Positions 18,000 to 26,880 of a stretch of DNA of 64,000 nt are shown in pieces. Position 1 is the first letter of the stretch, and each line of letters opens with the position of its first letter. A program made the translations under genes and the position numbers. The notes beneath the pieces are model-generated. The model made no database searches. It was not told where the DNA came from and worked only from the letters and a program-made list of their open reading frames with translations. The DNA is taken from contig JAERTD010000040.1 in the NCBI GenBank assembly GCA_016845175.1, forward strand, positions 159,462 to 223,461, in the 5' to 3' direction. The DNA is from Bacteroidota bacterium (GTDB lineage: Bacteria > Bacteroidota > Bacteroidia > Bacteroidales > F082).

Positions 18000-18058
18000 A
18001 TGCAACCTATTGAGCATTTACTTGTCTACCCTCAATAAGCACTAGTTTAGCCATACCC

Positions 18059-20455
18059 ATGGATCGATCAAGAAAGCCATCAATAAAGAGCTGCCTTTAT
18101 AGGCTGATCGCTTTGGTTTTCTTATTCCATGTTGCCTTTGTGACATCCTTTGGTCAGGATAAATACTCCAGAATTCGAATAGACTTGTCATTTCAGGAAT
18201 CACAACTTCTGAGTTCATTTGGTATTGATCCCAGTGAAGGTTCCTATATTGCGGAAGGAATATTTGAGGCTGATTTAAGTGCCACGCAACTCGAGACCTT
18301 AAAAGCAAACCACATAGAATTTCAGCTGGTTTATGATGACGTTTCAGCCTTCTATCGTGAAAGGGCGAAAAATGATTATTCCACCGATCATTCTATACTG
18401 GATACCTGGCCCGTTCCGCAACACTGGGAATTGGGTTCAATGGCCGGTTTTTACACACTCGATGAAGTCTATGCTGAACTGGATGAAATGCATGCCTTAT
18501 ATCCCGATCTGATTACTCAGAAGGAAGCTTTGTCCTCCTCTAATTTGACCTTTGAAGGAAGGGAGCAGTATTGGGTAAAAATTTCAGATAACCCCAATAC
18601 CAATGAAGAAGAACCAGAAGTCCTGTATAATGCCATGCATCATGGCCGCGAACCCATGAGCTTGCAGCAACTACTTTTCTTCATGTGGCACCTCCTGGAA
18701 AACTATCAGTCGGATAGCATGATTCATCAGCTGGTGAATGAAACAGAACTCTATTTTATTCCGGTCGTTAACCCCGATGGTTTTGAATACAACCGCATTA
18801 ACCATCCCGATGGTGGTGGTATGTGGCGAAAAAACAGAAGGGATAATGGCAATGGTATTTTTGGGGTTGATCCCAACCGCAACTATGGCTTTAAATGGGG
18901 CTATAACGATGCCGGATCATCTCCTGATCCGGAAGCCAACAATTATAGAGGTCCAGGACCCTTCTCTGAACCCGAAATTCAAAATGTAAGAGACTTCTGT
19001 AAAGCAAACGAATTTTCCATTGCTCTCAACTACCATTCCTATGGTAATTTGCTTTTATATCCCTGGGGTTATAGTGATGATCCCTGTGAAGATGATCCCC
19101 TGTTTTCAGCCTTCGCCCAACTGATGACCAAAGAAAATCAATACACCTATGGTCCTGTTAACACAACCATTTATCCTACCAATGGTGCAGCTGATGATTG
19201 GATGTATGGTGAAGTGTTTATTAAAGATATTATGTACTCTTTTACACCTGAAGTGGGAGCTTCAGGAGATGCATACTGGCCATCGCCCTCAAGAATAATA
19301 CCCTTAAGTCAGGAACAGATGTGGCAGAATATCCATGCCGCTCGTCTGGCAGGAAGATACGCAGTAGTGTCTGATCAGTCACCCCTCGTGATAGGTGATC
19401 TCAGTGGTTTTTTACCATTTGAAATCAAGCGCCTGGGGTTGACTGACTCAGATTTTTATTCCGTATCCATTCAGCCCCTTGATAATTATTTGATCAGTGT
19501 AGGTGATCCCCTTGAGTTTGGAAATCTGGCACTTCTTGAAATTGCCCTCGATTCCATATCTTTTCAGTTGGACCCAGACATTCCCACAGGAACGGCCTTT
19601 AGTTATTTGATCAGTGTTGACAATGGGCAATACCTGGTTTCAGATACCATGGTAAAATACTACGGTACCCGGTATTCTATTTTTGAATCGTCTTGTGATG
19701 ATATGGGTATTTGGATTTCCGATAGCTGGGATACTACAACAGCACAGCTTTTTTCATCTCCGGCTTGCATAACTGATTCGCCACGAGCTTTCTATGATAA
19801 TTTTGATTCTAACTTTGTCTATCTGGATTCAACCATTGATTTGTCTCAGGTAGATATGGCTTTTGTGGGATTTATGACCAGATGGGAAATAGAATCACGC
19901 TATGATTATGTGCAATTTCAGATCAAGGATGTACAGACCAATGAGTGGGTTCCCGTGGGTGGCGAATTAAGCAAAATGGGCACCGAGCATCAGGACCCGG
20001 GTCAGCCGGTATATGATGGATTCCACAACGAATGGCGTAAAGAAACCATTCCCCTTACTGACTATTTAGGGAAGAAAGTCAGGTTTCGTTTTGCCCTGAA
20101 AGCCAATAATTATATGAGGGAGGATGGCTTTTATTTTGATGATTTCGAAATTAGTATCATCAGCCAAATTCTGGACGCTGAACCCAAATATTCACAATCT
20201 CTCCATAGGCAACTTTATGATGCCTTTCCCAATCCGGCAAGCCATCAGTTGATCATTCCTTATGAACTAGGATCCCATACCAACACCAGCCTCGAAATTT
20301 TCGATCTGATGGGTAACACCTCCATAAGCAGGACTTTGGATGCAGGAAGCAGTCAGTTGGTACTTGATGTGAGTGCCTTAAAACCTGGAGTATATTTTTA
20401 CCGTCTAATGGGTGAGGAGAATTATTCAGAAGCCAAAAGCTTTATCAAACACTAA
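18059..20455 (+). CDS. Secreted zinc carboxypeptidase (M14) with type IX sorting domain
   Basis: 798 residues. Signal peptide (hydrophobic 12-28, ending near SFGQ). Peptidase M14 domain about 120-440: the zinc ligands are HxxE in MHHGREP and the later His of NYHSYGNL; the catalytic Glu lies in FTPEVGASGD. After it come a beta-rich region (about 450-700) that includes an accessory jelly-roll-like part, and a Por secretion-system C-terminal domain (from about 722, DAFPNPASHQL to YFYRLMGEE). Expected to be exported by the type IX system and act outside the cell on peptide C-termini. ATG at 18059. Confidence 0.92.
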   Translation: MDRSRKPSIKSCLYRLIALVFLFHVAFVTSFGQDKYSRIRIDLSFQESQLLSSFGIDPSEGSYIAEGIFEADLSATQLETLKANHIEFQLVYDDVSAFYRERAKNDYSTDHSILDTWPVPQHWELGSMAGFYTLDEVYAELDEMHALYPDLITQKEALSSSNLTFEGREQYWVKISDNPNTNEEEPEVLYNAMHHGREPMSLQQLLFFMWHLLENYQSDSMIHQLVNETELYFIPVVNPDGFEYNRINHPDGGGMWRKNRRDNGNGIFGVDPNRNYGFKWGYNDAGSSPDPEANNYRGPGPFSEPEIQNVRDFCKANEFSIALNYHSYGNLLLYPWGYSDDPCEDDPLFSAFAQLMTKENQYTYGPVNTTIYPTNGAADDWMYGEVFIKDIMYSFTPEVGASGDAYWPSPSRIIPLSQEQMWQNIHAARLAGRYAVVSDQSPLVIGDLSGFLPFEIKRLGLTDSDFYSVSIQPLDNYLISVGDPLEFGNLALLEIALDSISFQLDPDIPTGTAFSYLISVDNGQYLVSDTMVKYYGTRYSIFESSCDDMGIWISDSWDTTTAQLFSSPACITDSPRAFYDNFDSNFVYLDSTIDLSQVDMAFVGFMTRWEIESRYDYVQFQIKDVQTNEWVPVGGELSKMGTEHQDPGQPVYDGFHNEWRKETIPLTDYLGKKVRFRFALKANNYMREDGFYFDDFEISIISQILDAEPKYSQSLHRQLYDAFPNPASHQLIIPYELGSHTNTSLEIFDLMGNTSISRTLDAGSSQLVLDVSALKPGVYFYRLMGEENYSEAKSFIKH

Positions 20456-20608
20456 GACAATCTCCCTGTAACTGAGTTAATTCCACCACCGGAGTTAGTT
20501 TTTCAATTTATTAATCTTCCTGAAAGCCCGGAAAGTGCATGTATACTTGTGACGGGAAAATTAATGATTCTTCATGGAGATTCTACCTGAATGGTTTTAA
20601 TTAATTCG

Positions 20609-20616
20609 TACTTTTG
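20609..20616 (+). promoter_or_regulatory. Candidate -7 element for corA
   Basis: TACTTTTG matches TAnnTTTG, 68 bases before the corA ATG. No -33 TTTG at the expected distance. Confidence 0.35.
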
Positions 20617-20671
20617 GCATTCGTAAATAATCATTTATGGGATAATACAAACCAGGGATTTATTAAAGTAT

Positions 20672-20684
20672 AGGAGGGAATTCT
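20672..20684 (+). promoter_or_regulatory. Strong Shine-Dalgarno sequence of corA
   Basis: AGGAGGG at 20672-20678 lies 6 bases before the ATG. Strong Shine-Dalgarno sites are rare in Bacteroidota, so this one stands out and fixes the start. Confidence 0.7.
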
Positions 20685-21593
20685 ATGATTGAAACCATTA
20701 AAATAGGAAGACTTAGATGGCTGCATATAAAAGACCCTTCTGAAGACGATTTTGAGCACCTGGATGCCACCTACCATTTTCACCCATTGGATATTGAGGA
20801 TTGTCGTCAGGCTAACCAACGATCCAAAATCGATATTTACGATGATTATTATTTTCTAATACTCCATTTTCCTGTATTCGACCGACAGAACAGATTCATC
20901 AAGACCAGAGAACTAAAGGTGTTTTGGGGAGAAGATTTTATCATTACCATTGGGAAAACCCATTGGATGGTAGACAGTTTGTTTGCTGAAGCCTTGGAGC
21001 AGGAGAAAAATGGTGATGATTTTGAGGTGGGTACTTCCGATGCCTTGCTGTATCTCATTCTGGATAAAATCATGAATGAGACCTTATATCTCTTGAGGAA
21101 AGTAGGACTTGAATTGGAACTGATCAATCGGGAATTGTTTACCCGTGGGGCACCAAAAATTATTGAGCGCCTGTCGATCACCCGAAAGAACATCATATTA
21201 CTCAATACCATGCTAAAACCCCAGATTCGGGTGTTCAATAAATTTGAATCAGGAAGTGTGGAAGGCTTTGCCGACAATATGGAAGATTATTGGGGTAATA
21301 TTCTTGACTACTATAATCGCATGTGGGATTTAACCGAAGACTATGGTGAGCTCATCGAAGGCTTGTCCACTACTTTCGATTCCATGCAGACCAATAAAAC
21401 CAATGAGATCATGAAAATCCTGACGCTGATCTCATCTATTATCCTGCCACTGACCTTTCTTACCGGATTGTATGGTATGAATGTATTGCTTCCCATGCAA
21501 AATGATAATGCCGCCTTTATGGTAATCATTGGCTTTATGCTGGTCATTGGAATAGGAATGATATTCTACTTCCGAAGGAAAAAGTGGATGTAG
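20685..21593 (+). CDS. corA: CorA-family magnesium/divalent cation transporter
   Basis: 302 residues. A large soluble alpha/beta domain (1-235) precedes two membrane helices (about 245-265 and 275-296). The loop between them starts with the selectivity motif YGMN, and the protein ends in a basic tail RRKKW. Family members form pentameric Mg2+, Co2+ or Ni2+ channels of the inner membrane. The gene converges with the DAHP synthase gene, only 1 base between the stops. Confidence 0.92.
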   Translation: MIETIKIGRLRWLHIKDPSEDDFEHLDATYHFHPLDIEDCRQANQRSKIDIYDDYYFLILHFPVFDRQNRFIKTRELKVFWGEDFIITIGKTHWMVDSLFAEALEQEKNGDDFEVGTSDALLYLILDKIMNETLYLLRKVGLELELINRELFTRGAPKIIERLSITRKNIILLNTMLKPQIRVFNKFESGSVEGFADNMEDYWGNILDYYNRMWDLTEDYGELIEGLSTTFDSMQTNKTNEIMKILTLISSIILPLTFLTGLYGMNVLLPMQNDNAAFMVIIGFMLVIGIGMIFYFRRKKWM

Positions 21594-21594
21594 G

Positions 21595-22686
21595 CTATTT
21601 TTTATTTCTGAAAATTTGGGTTTGTCGGGTGATGGATTCCTTATGAATCAATTCCAGCAAGTGTTTTAAATTGTCAGCATCCAGTCCGAGATGGGTACCG
21701 ATGGACAATCGGTCTTCCATAATTCCTGCCCATCTTTTCATCTGGAGAATAGTAATGTCATTATCCTTTTTATACTCCCCAATTTCATCAATGATCTCCA
21801 TCCTCTTGGCAAGAATCTGCAACAATTCACCATCCAATTTGTCGATTTCAGTCCGCAATTCTTCCAGCTTATGCTGGAAATCAATATCACCCTTACGGTC
21901 TCTAATGATCAATGCTTCAAGCAATTGTTTCAGGTCTTCAGGTTTGATTTGCTGAGCGGCATCGGTAACAGCGATTTCTGGTTTGTAATGACTTTCAATA
22001 ACAAGACCATCCATTTCCAGGTCTAATGCCTTTTGTGAAATGCTTTGTAGCAAGTCGCGTCGGCCACAAATATGACTGGGATCCACGATAATGGGCAAAT
22101 CAGGTGCAATCCTTTTTAACTCTATGGGAATTTCCCACATAGGTGCATTTCGAAAGGGAGATTTTTCAAAATAATGAAAGCCCCTGTGGATGGCAATAAT
22201 TCTGTTGATACCTGAGGCATAAACCCTTTCAATGGCACCAATCCACAGCTTGAGATCAGGATTGAGTGGGTTTTTGACCATCACAGGAATATCCATGCCT
22301 TGTAAAGCATCCGCAATGGCCTGTACAGAAAATGGGTTCACCACCGTTCGGGCACCAATCCACAACACATCAACACCATATTTTTGAGCCAATTCAACAT
22401 GTCTGGGTTCTGCTACCTCAGTGGCTACCATTAGTCCTGTTTCTTCTTTCACATCCCTCAGCCAGGACAAACCTTCTTCCCCTACGCCATCAAATTCACC
22501 GGGGCGGGTTCGTGGTTTCCAAACACCAGCTCTGAAAATATGCACCTTGGAAATGGCCTTAATTCCTCTGGCTGTAGTTAACATCTGTTCGCGGCTCTCG
22601 GCGCTGCAGGGTCCTGCAATAACCAGAGGCTCTTTTTCCGTATGAAACCACTCCTGAATTGGTAAAATATTGATATCCGTACCCAT
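21595..22686 (-). CDS. Bifunctional 3-deoxy-7-phosphoheptulonate synthase / chorismate mutase
   Basis: 363 residues. The N-terminal DAHP synthase of the KDO8P-like (I beta) class covers about 15-260, with GPCSAES, IGARTVVNPF, VKNPLNPD and VDPSHICGRRD. The C-terminal AroQ-type chorismate mutase covers about 270-360, with LRTEIDKLDGELLQILAKRM. It joins the entry step of the shikimate pathway with the branch to phenylalanine and tyrosine. The order (synthase first, mutase last) is the usual one in Bacteroidota. ATG at 22686; a -7 element lies only 5 bases upstream, so the message may have almost no leader. Confidence 0.94.
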   Translation of the reverse strand: MGTDINILPIQEWFHTEKEPLVIAGPCSAESREQMLTTARGIKAISKVHIFRAGVWKPRTRPGEFDGVGEEGLSWLRDVKEETGLMVATEVAEPRHVELAQKYGVDVLWIGARTVVNPFSVQAIADALQGMDIPVMVKNPLNPDLKLWIGAIERVYASGINRIIAIHRGFHYFEKSPFRNAPMWEIPIELKRIAPDLPIIVDPSHICGRRDLLQSISQKALDLEMDGLVIESHYKPEIAVTDAAQQIKPEDLKQLLEALIIRDRKGDIDFQHKLEELRTEIDKLDGELLQILAKRMEIIDEIGEYKKDNDITILQMKRWAGIMEDRLSIGTHLGLDADNLKHLLELIHKESITRQTQIFRNKK

Positions 22687-23022
22687 CGCTGCAAAAGTAC
22701 AAATAATGAAACGTCAATGTGTTTTATTTCCAGGGCAAGAGGATGCTGATGGGAATCCTATTAAATGAATAGCTTTTTCATTAGGAGGGGTCATGACATC
22801 TGATTTCCTGGCTCGACATACGGATCAATACATATTTCTATAATTTGATTACATTTGAAATGCTTGAGAAAAATACCGATTGAAGAAATTCAGGCGCGTA
22901 CATCATACATATTTAGGAAACAAATAACTCAATGGGTGGTGCTGGCCAAAATATGGTATGCTTTATCAACCACCCAATATACTGATGACCACCATTATAC
23001 ACTAACATAATTCCTAATTAGA
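22687..23022. other. 336-base intergenic region between divergent genes
   Basis: No gene or RNA family recognised. On the left is a TACTTTTG element for the minus-strand DAHP synthase gene. On the plus strand a TACATTTG element sits at 22850-22857. An 8-bp perfect inverted repeat, TGGGTGGT/ACCACCCA, lies at 22933-22940 and 22969-22976, between that element and the gene at 23023. It could form a hairpin in a leader RNA or be a protein site. Confidence 0.5.
22692..22699 (-). promoter_or_regulatory. Candidate -7 element for the DAHP synthase gene
   Basis: On the minus strand TACTTTTG matches TAnnTTTG and ends 5 bases before the ATG at 22686, implying a leaderless or nearly leaderless mRNA. Confidence 0.4.
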
Positions 23023-23331
23023 ATGAAAAAAATCATTTATTTTACAGGCCTGGGAGGCTTGTTGTTGTTAGCTGTTTGGGGAGCAGGATATCTGTATCAA
23101 CCCTTACATCAGGATTTCATTTTGTATACTGCCCTTGCTATACTTGGGCTGATCATCCTTCCTTTTTTTCTCATGGGTTTGCTGTTAAAGTTTAGACGAA
23201 AAAGGAGAATTAAAAAGGGAGGATGTTCAAAAGTATCTGAGTCATCCTCAAATCAAGCAACTGTAGTTGATCAGAAGATAAATGAACATACCGAAGCTGT
23301 TGTAGAAACAGTTCTGGAAGAAGTGGAGTAG
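23023..23331 (+). CDS. Small two-helix membrane protein, function unknown
   Basis: 102 residues. Two hydrophobic helices (about 3-22 and 33-57) are followed by a strongly basic cluster (KFRRKRRIKKGG) and a polar, acidic tail. By the positive-inside rule the basic part and tail face the cytoplasm. I do not recognise a family. The gene is 5 bases upstream of the PhzF gene, suggesting co-transcription. Start is ATG at 23023. Confidence 0.65.
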   Translation: MKKIIYFTGLGGLLLLAVWGAGYLYQPLHQDFILYTALAILGLIILPFFLMGLLLKFRRKRRIKKGGCSKVSESSSNQATVVDQKINEHTEAVVETVLEEVE

Positions 23332-23336
23332 AAGCA

Positions 23337-24122
23337 ATGACAATAGAAATGTATCAGGTTGATGCCTTCACAGATAAAGTGTTTGAAGGCAATCCGGCAG
23401 CAGTTTGTATACTGAAAACGGCACTGGAAGCGCAAGTCATGCAACAAATTGCGGCAGAAAACAATCTGGCCGAAACAGCATTTGTTCTTCCCAATAAAGA
23501 TGGTTTTGAAATCAGATGGTTCACCCCAACCGTAGAGGTTGAACTGTGTGGTCATGCCACACTGGCGGCAGCCCATGTACTTTATGAGTATTACCAGTAT
23601 GAAAGGGAGGAGATTCGTTTCACCTCTTTGTATAGTGGTTTGCTCACCGTATCTAAGGAAGGAAAACAGTTAACACTCAACTTTCCTAAAGATGATCTGC
23701 ATGAGATTGATAAGCCTGTCTGGGTTGAAAAAGCCTTTGAGATCCAACCCTCAGCATTTTATAAAGGTAAAACAGATGTCATGTTGGTTTTTGATCATGA
23801 GCAGGATATCATCAACCAACAACCCGATCTGTCCCTATTGGCTACTTCAGAAGGTCGTGGTGTGATCATAACGGCTCCCGGCACAAAGTCAGATTTTGTT
23901 TCAAGGTTTTTTGCCCCACAATCAGGGATTGACGAAGATCCTGTGACGGGATCAGCTCATACCAGCCTAACCCCCTATTGGTCAAATAGATTGGGAAAGA
24001 GCTTGCTGACAGCCCGACAATTGTCAAAGCGAATGGGAAAATTACTTTGTGAAGATTTGGGGGACCGCGTAGCCATTAGTGGTAAGGCAGTAACCTTTAT
24101 GAAAGCTTCCATTAATATTTAA
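23337..24122 (+). CDS. PhzF-family isomerase/epimerase
   Basis: 261 residues, the usual size. It begins with the family pattern MYQVDAFTDKVFEGNPAAV. Catalytic Glu46 lies in NLAETAFV; GHATLAAAHVL is the first glycine-rich loop and DEDPVTGSAH the second. PhzF proteins have a diaminopimelate epimerase-like fold; most members outside phenazine clusters have unknown substrates. No phenazine genes are nearby, so it is probably a generic metabolite isomerase. It is followed after 9 bases by the RluA-type gene. Confidence 0.9.
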   Translation: MTIEMYQVDAFTDKVFEGNPAAVCILKTALEAQVMQQIAAENNLAETAFVLPNKDGFEIRWFTPTVEVELCGHATLAAAHVLYEYYQYEREEIRFTSLYSGLLTVSKEGKQLTLNFPKDDLHEIDKPVWVEKAFEIQPSAFYKGKTDVMLVFDHEQDIINQQPDLSLLATSEGRGVIITAPGTKSDFVSRFFAPQSGIDEDPVTGSAHTSLTPYWSNRLGKSLLTARQLSKRMGKLLCEDLGDRVAISGKAVTFMKASINI

Positions 24123-24131
24123 GCTGTTTTA

Positions 24132-25016
24132 ATGATCCGCCTGAGCAAACACCTGATTCCCAAAGGAACGGATCCCATCAGATTGGTGGATTATGCCCTG
24201 GATATATTTCCAACAATTTCATCCCGAAGCAGTTTGAAAAAGACCATTAAAAGAGGAGAGCTATTGGTTGATGGTGAACCAGGACGATCAGGAAGCTGGC
24301 TCAGAGAGGGTCAAATGCTGGAATTAGTTGATAGGGAAAGCAAGCCCCCCAAACCTCTGGATTTGCCACTTGAGGTAGTATTTGAGGATGAGCATCTTGC
24401 CATTATTAATAAACCGGCCGGCATAGCTGTGAGTGGCAATACATACATCACCATTCAAAATGCTTTGATCGGACAAATCCAAAAAAGCAGCCGTGAAGAT
24501 GCCCTGAAGTGGCCCAGACCTGTACACCGACTGGATGCTCCCACATCAGGTTTATTATTGGTGGCAAAAACTGCGCAGTCGCTCATGAAACTCGGTCAGA
24601 TGCTGGAAGCCAGAGAAGTACATAAAACATACAGGGCTGTTGTCTCTGGGAAAATAGCGATTTTAGGAGAAGTGAACACTCCCATTGAGGGTTCAGACGC
24701 TCTTACAACCTATAAAAGACTGGCATTACACCGGTCCCTTAAAACTGATTATCTTTCCCTAGTTGAGCTATCACCACATACCGGACGAACCCACCAACTT
24801 CGCATGCATATGGCCCAATTGTCTTACCCAATTGTGGGGGACAAATTATACGGCACCGGGCCCTTATTGAGGGGAAAAGGACTTTTTCTAGCAGCTGTTG
24901 GCCTTTGGTTGAAGCATCCCTTCAATGATGAGCCCTTGGAGCTTCAAATTAATCAACCTTCAAAATTCGATGCCTTGCTTGAAAGAGAGTCAAAGCGATG
25001 GGCTGCCTATAAATAA
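24132..25016 (+). CDS. RluA-family RNA pseudouridine synthase
   Basis: 294 residues. An N-terminal S4-like RNA-binding segment (about 15-70) is followed by the catalytic domain with the active-site Asp in HRLDAPTSGL and the later HTGRTHQLRMHM and PIVGDKLYG motifs. It converts uridine to pseudouridine in rRNA or tRNA. Which position cannot be told from sequence. It is co-directional with the PhzF gene and asnS. Confidence 0.92.
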   Translation: MIRLSKHLIPKGTDPIRLVDYALDIFPTISSRSSLKKTIKRGELLVDGEPGRSGSWLREGQMLELVDRESKPPKPLDLPLEVVFEDEHLAIINKPAGIAVSGNTYITIQNALIGQIQKSSREDALKWPRPVHRLDAPTSGLLLVAKTAQSLMKLGQMLEAREVHKTYRAVVSGKIAILGEVNTPIEGSDALTTYKRLALHRSLKTDYLSLVELSPHTGRTHQLRMHMAQLSYPIVGDKLYGTGPLLRGKGLFLAAVGLWLKHPFNDEPLELQINQPSKFDALLERESKRWAAYK

Positions 25017-25246
25017 TTCTACCTTCCAGAATACTAGGGTTTAATTTCATGAATCCCTGATATTTTGCTTGATTTATTGTGAATTCCAACATTGAATTGA
25101 ATAAGGCAACTAAAAGTGGTGTTTAATTCATCTAATTTTAGTTTTTTTGCAAAGTTTTACTGCAAGCCAGTCAACGGTTTTGACTAAACCATGGAAGTAT
25201 TGGGTAGGCAGACGGAGCGGCTTTAATCATTTAATGCAACAATCGA

Positions 25247-26686
25247 ATGAAAAGGACAGAGATTAAAAAACTTCTGGAACGTACGGATTTTGGAAGTTTG
25301 GTAAACGTCAAAGGATGGGTAAGAACCAAAAGAGGAAGTAAAAATGTAGCCTTTATTGCCCTGAATGATGGTTCCACCATTAAAAATGTTCAGGTGGTTG
25401 TTGACAGAAATGAAGACAATACGGAATTACTGGAACAAGTGAATACAGGAGCCTCACTTTCAGTGGATGGTACCTTACTTGAATCAGCAGGTAGTGGTCA
25501 GAAAGTAGAAGTTCATGCCACCAATATAGAACTGCTGGGAAAGGCTGACCCCAATGAATATCCCCTGCAACCAAAAAAGCACTCCCTTGAATTTTTAAGA
25601 GAGAAAGCCCATTTACGCTTTCGTACCAATACCTTCAGTGCAGTGGCCAGAATTCGTCATTCCATGATCTTTGCCATCCACAAATTTTTTACAGAGGAAG
25701 GCTTCTTTAATATTCATACACCCATCATTACAGCTTCAGATGCAGAAGGTGCTGGAGAAATGTTTCAGGTGAGCACGCTGGATTTAAACGACATCCCTAA
25801 GACAGAGGATGGTGCCGTCGATTTTAAACAGGACTTCTTTGGCAAAGCTGCCAACCTTACAGTTTCTGGTCAGCTGGAAGCAGAATTGGGTGCCCTGGCC
25901 TTATCGAAAGTATATACCTTCGGCCCCACTTTCAGGGCTGAAAACTCCAATACTACCCGACACCTGGCTGAGTTTTGGATGATTGAACCCGAAGTGGCTT
26001 TTTGTGATATTTATGAAGACATGGACCTGGCTGAAGACATGCTTAAGTATGTAATTCAATATGCTTTGGACCATTGTATGGATGATCTTGAATTCTTAAG
26101 CAAGCGTCTTCAGGATGAAGAAAAAAACAAAAAGGCAGATGAACGCTCCATGGAACTCATCGAAAAGTTGAAATTTGTTCTTGACAAACCCTTTGAGCGT
26201 ATTACCTATACTGAAGCCATCAATATTTTAAGGAATTCCAAACCCAATAAGAAAAAGAAATTCCAGTTCCCAATCGATGGCTGGGGTGCTGATTTGCAAT
26301 CAGAGCATGAACGCTATCTGGTGGAGAAGCATTTCAAGAAACCGGTGATACTTACCGACTATCCAAGGGATATCAAGGCCTTCTATATGAAGCAAAATGA
26401 CGATGGTAAAACCGTGAGAGCAATGGATGTATTGTTCCCACAGATTGGCGAGATCATTGGCGGATCACAACGTGAAGATGATTACGACAAGCTTCAGCAG
26501 CGCATGATAGAAATGGATATCCCACAGGAATCCATGTGGTGGTATCTGGAGACACGCAAATTCGGGAGTGTCCCTCATGCCGGTTTTGGTTTAGGTTTTG
26601 AAAGGCTGATTTTGTTCCTCACAGGTATGGGTAACATACGTGATGTGATCGCCTTCCCCAGAACACCACTCAATTGCGAGTTTTAG
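25247..26686 (+). CDS. asnS: Asparaginyl-tRNA synthetase
   Basis: 479 residues. The N-terminal OB-fold anticodon-binding domain (about 10-110) begins [14 protein letters not shown]. The class II catalytic core has motif 2, [19 protein letters not shown], and motif 3, [15 protein letters not shown]. The AsnRS type is indicated by the [14 protein letters not shown] segment and the GGSQRED region. It charges tRNA-Asn in the cytoplasm. ATG at 25247. A weak terminator hairpin follows at 26734. Confidence 0.97.
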   Translation: MKRTEIKKLLERTDFGSLVNVKGWVRTKRGSKNVAFIALNDGSTIKNVQVVVDRNEDNTELLEQVNTGASLSVDGTLLESAGSGQKVEVHATNIELLGKADPNEYPLQPKKHSLEFLREKAHLRFRTNTFSAVARIRHSMIFAIHKFFTEEGFFNIHTPIITASDAEGAGEMFQVSTLDLNDIPKTEDGAVDFKQDFFGKAANLTVSGQLEAELGALALSKVYTFGPTFRAENSNTTRHLAEFWMIEPEVAFCDIYEDMDLAEDMLKYVIQYALDHCMDDLEFLSKRLQDEEKNKKADERSMELIEKLKFVLDKPFERITYTEAINILRNSKPNKKKKFQFPIDGWGADLQSEHERYLVEKHFKKPVILTDYPRDIKAFYMKQNDDGKTVRAMDVLFPQIGEIIGGSQREDDYDKLQQRMIEMDIPQESMWWYLETRKFGSVPHAGFGLGFERLILFLTGMGNIRDVIAFPRTPLNCEF

Positions 26687-26733
26687 AATACTCTGTACCC
26701 TTCTGTAATTCAATTAATTAACAAGATTCCGAA

Positions 26734-26754
26734 AGTGCTTGTAAAGCATTTTTT
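26734..26754 (+). terminator. Intrinsic terminator after asnS
   Basis: AGTGCTT (26734-26740) pairs with AAGCATT (26744-26750) with one G-U pair and a three-base loop, followed by a T run to 26754. Confidence 0.6.
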
Positions 26755-26838
26755 GTGGGTGTGTAATATTAAAATACCTCCATAATTAATGTTTAAAAAA
26801 AACGCCTATTCCAAAATCATGCCATAACAAAAAGTTAT

Positions 26839-26846
26839 TACATTTG
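26839..26846 (+). promoter_or_regulatory. Candidate -7 element for rpoN
   Basis: TACATTTG is a full match to TAnnTTTG, 34 bases before the rpoN ATG. Confidence 0.4.
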
Positions 26847-26880
26847 TCTAAATGCATACTCCAGATCAAATATAGATCCC

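Noticed and set aside
18008..18037. Inverted repeat TATTGAG/CTCAATA after gldD
   Set aside because: 7 bp with a 16-base spacer and no T run; too weak to call.
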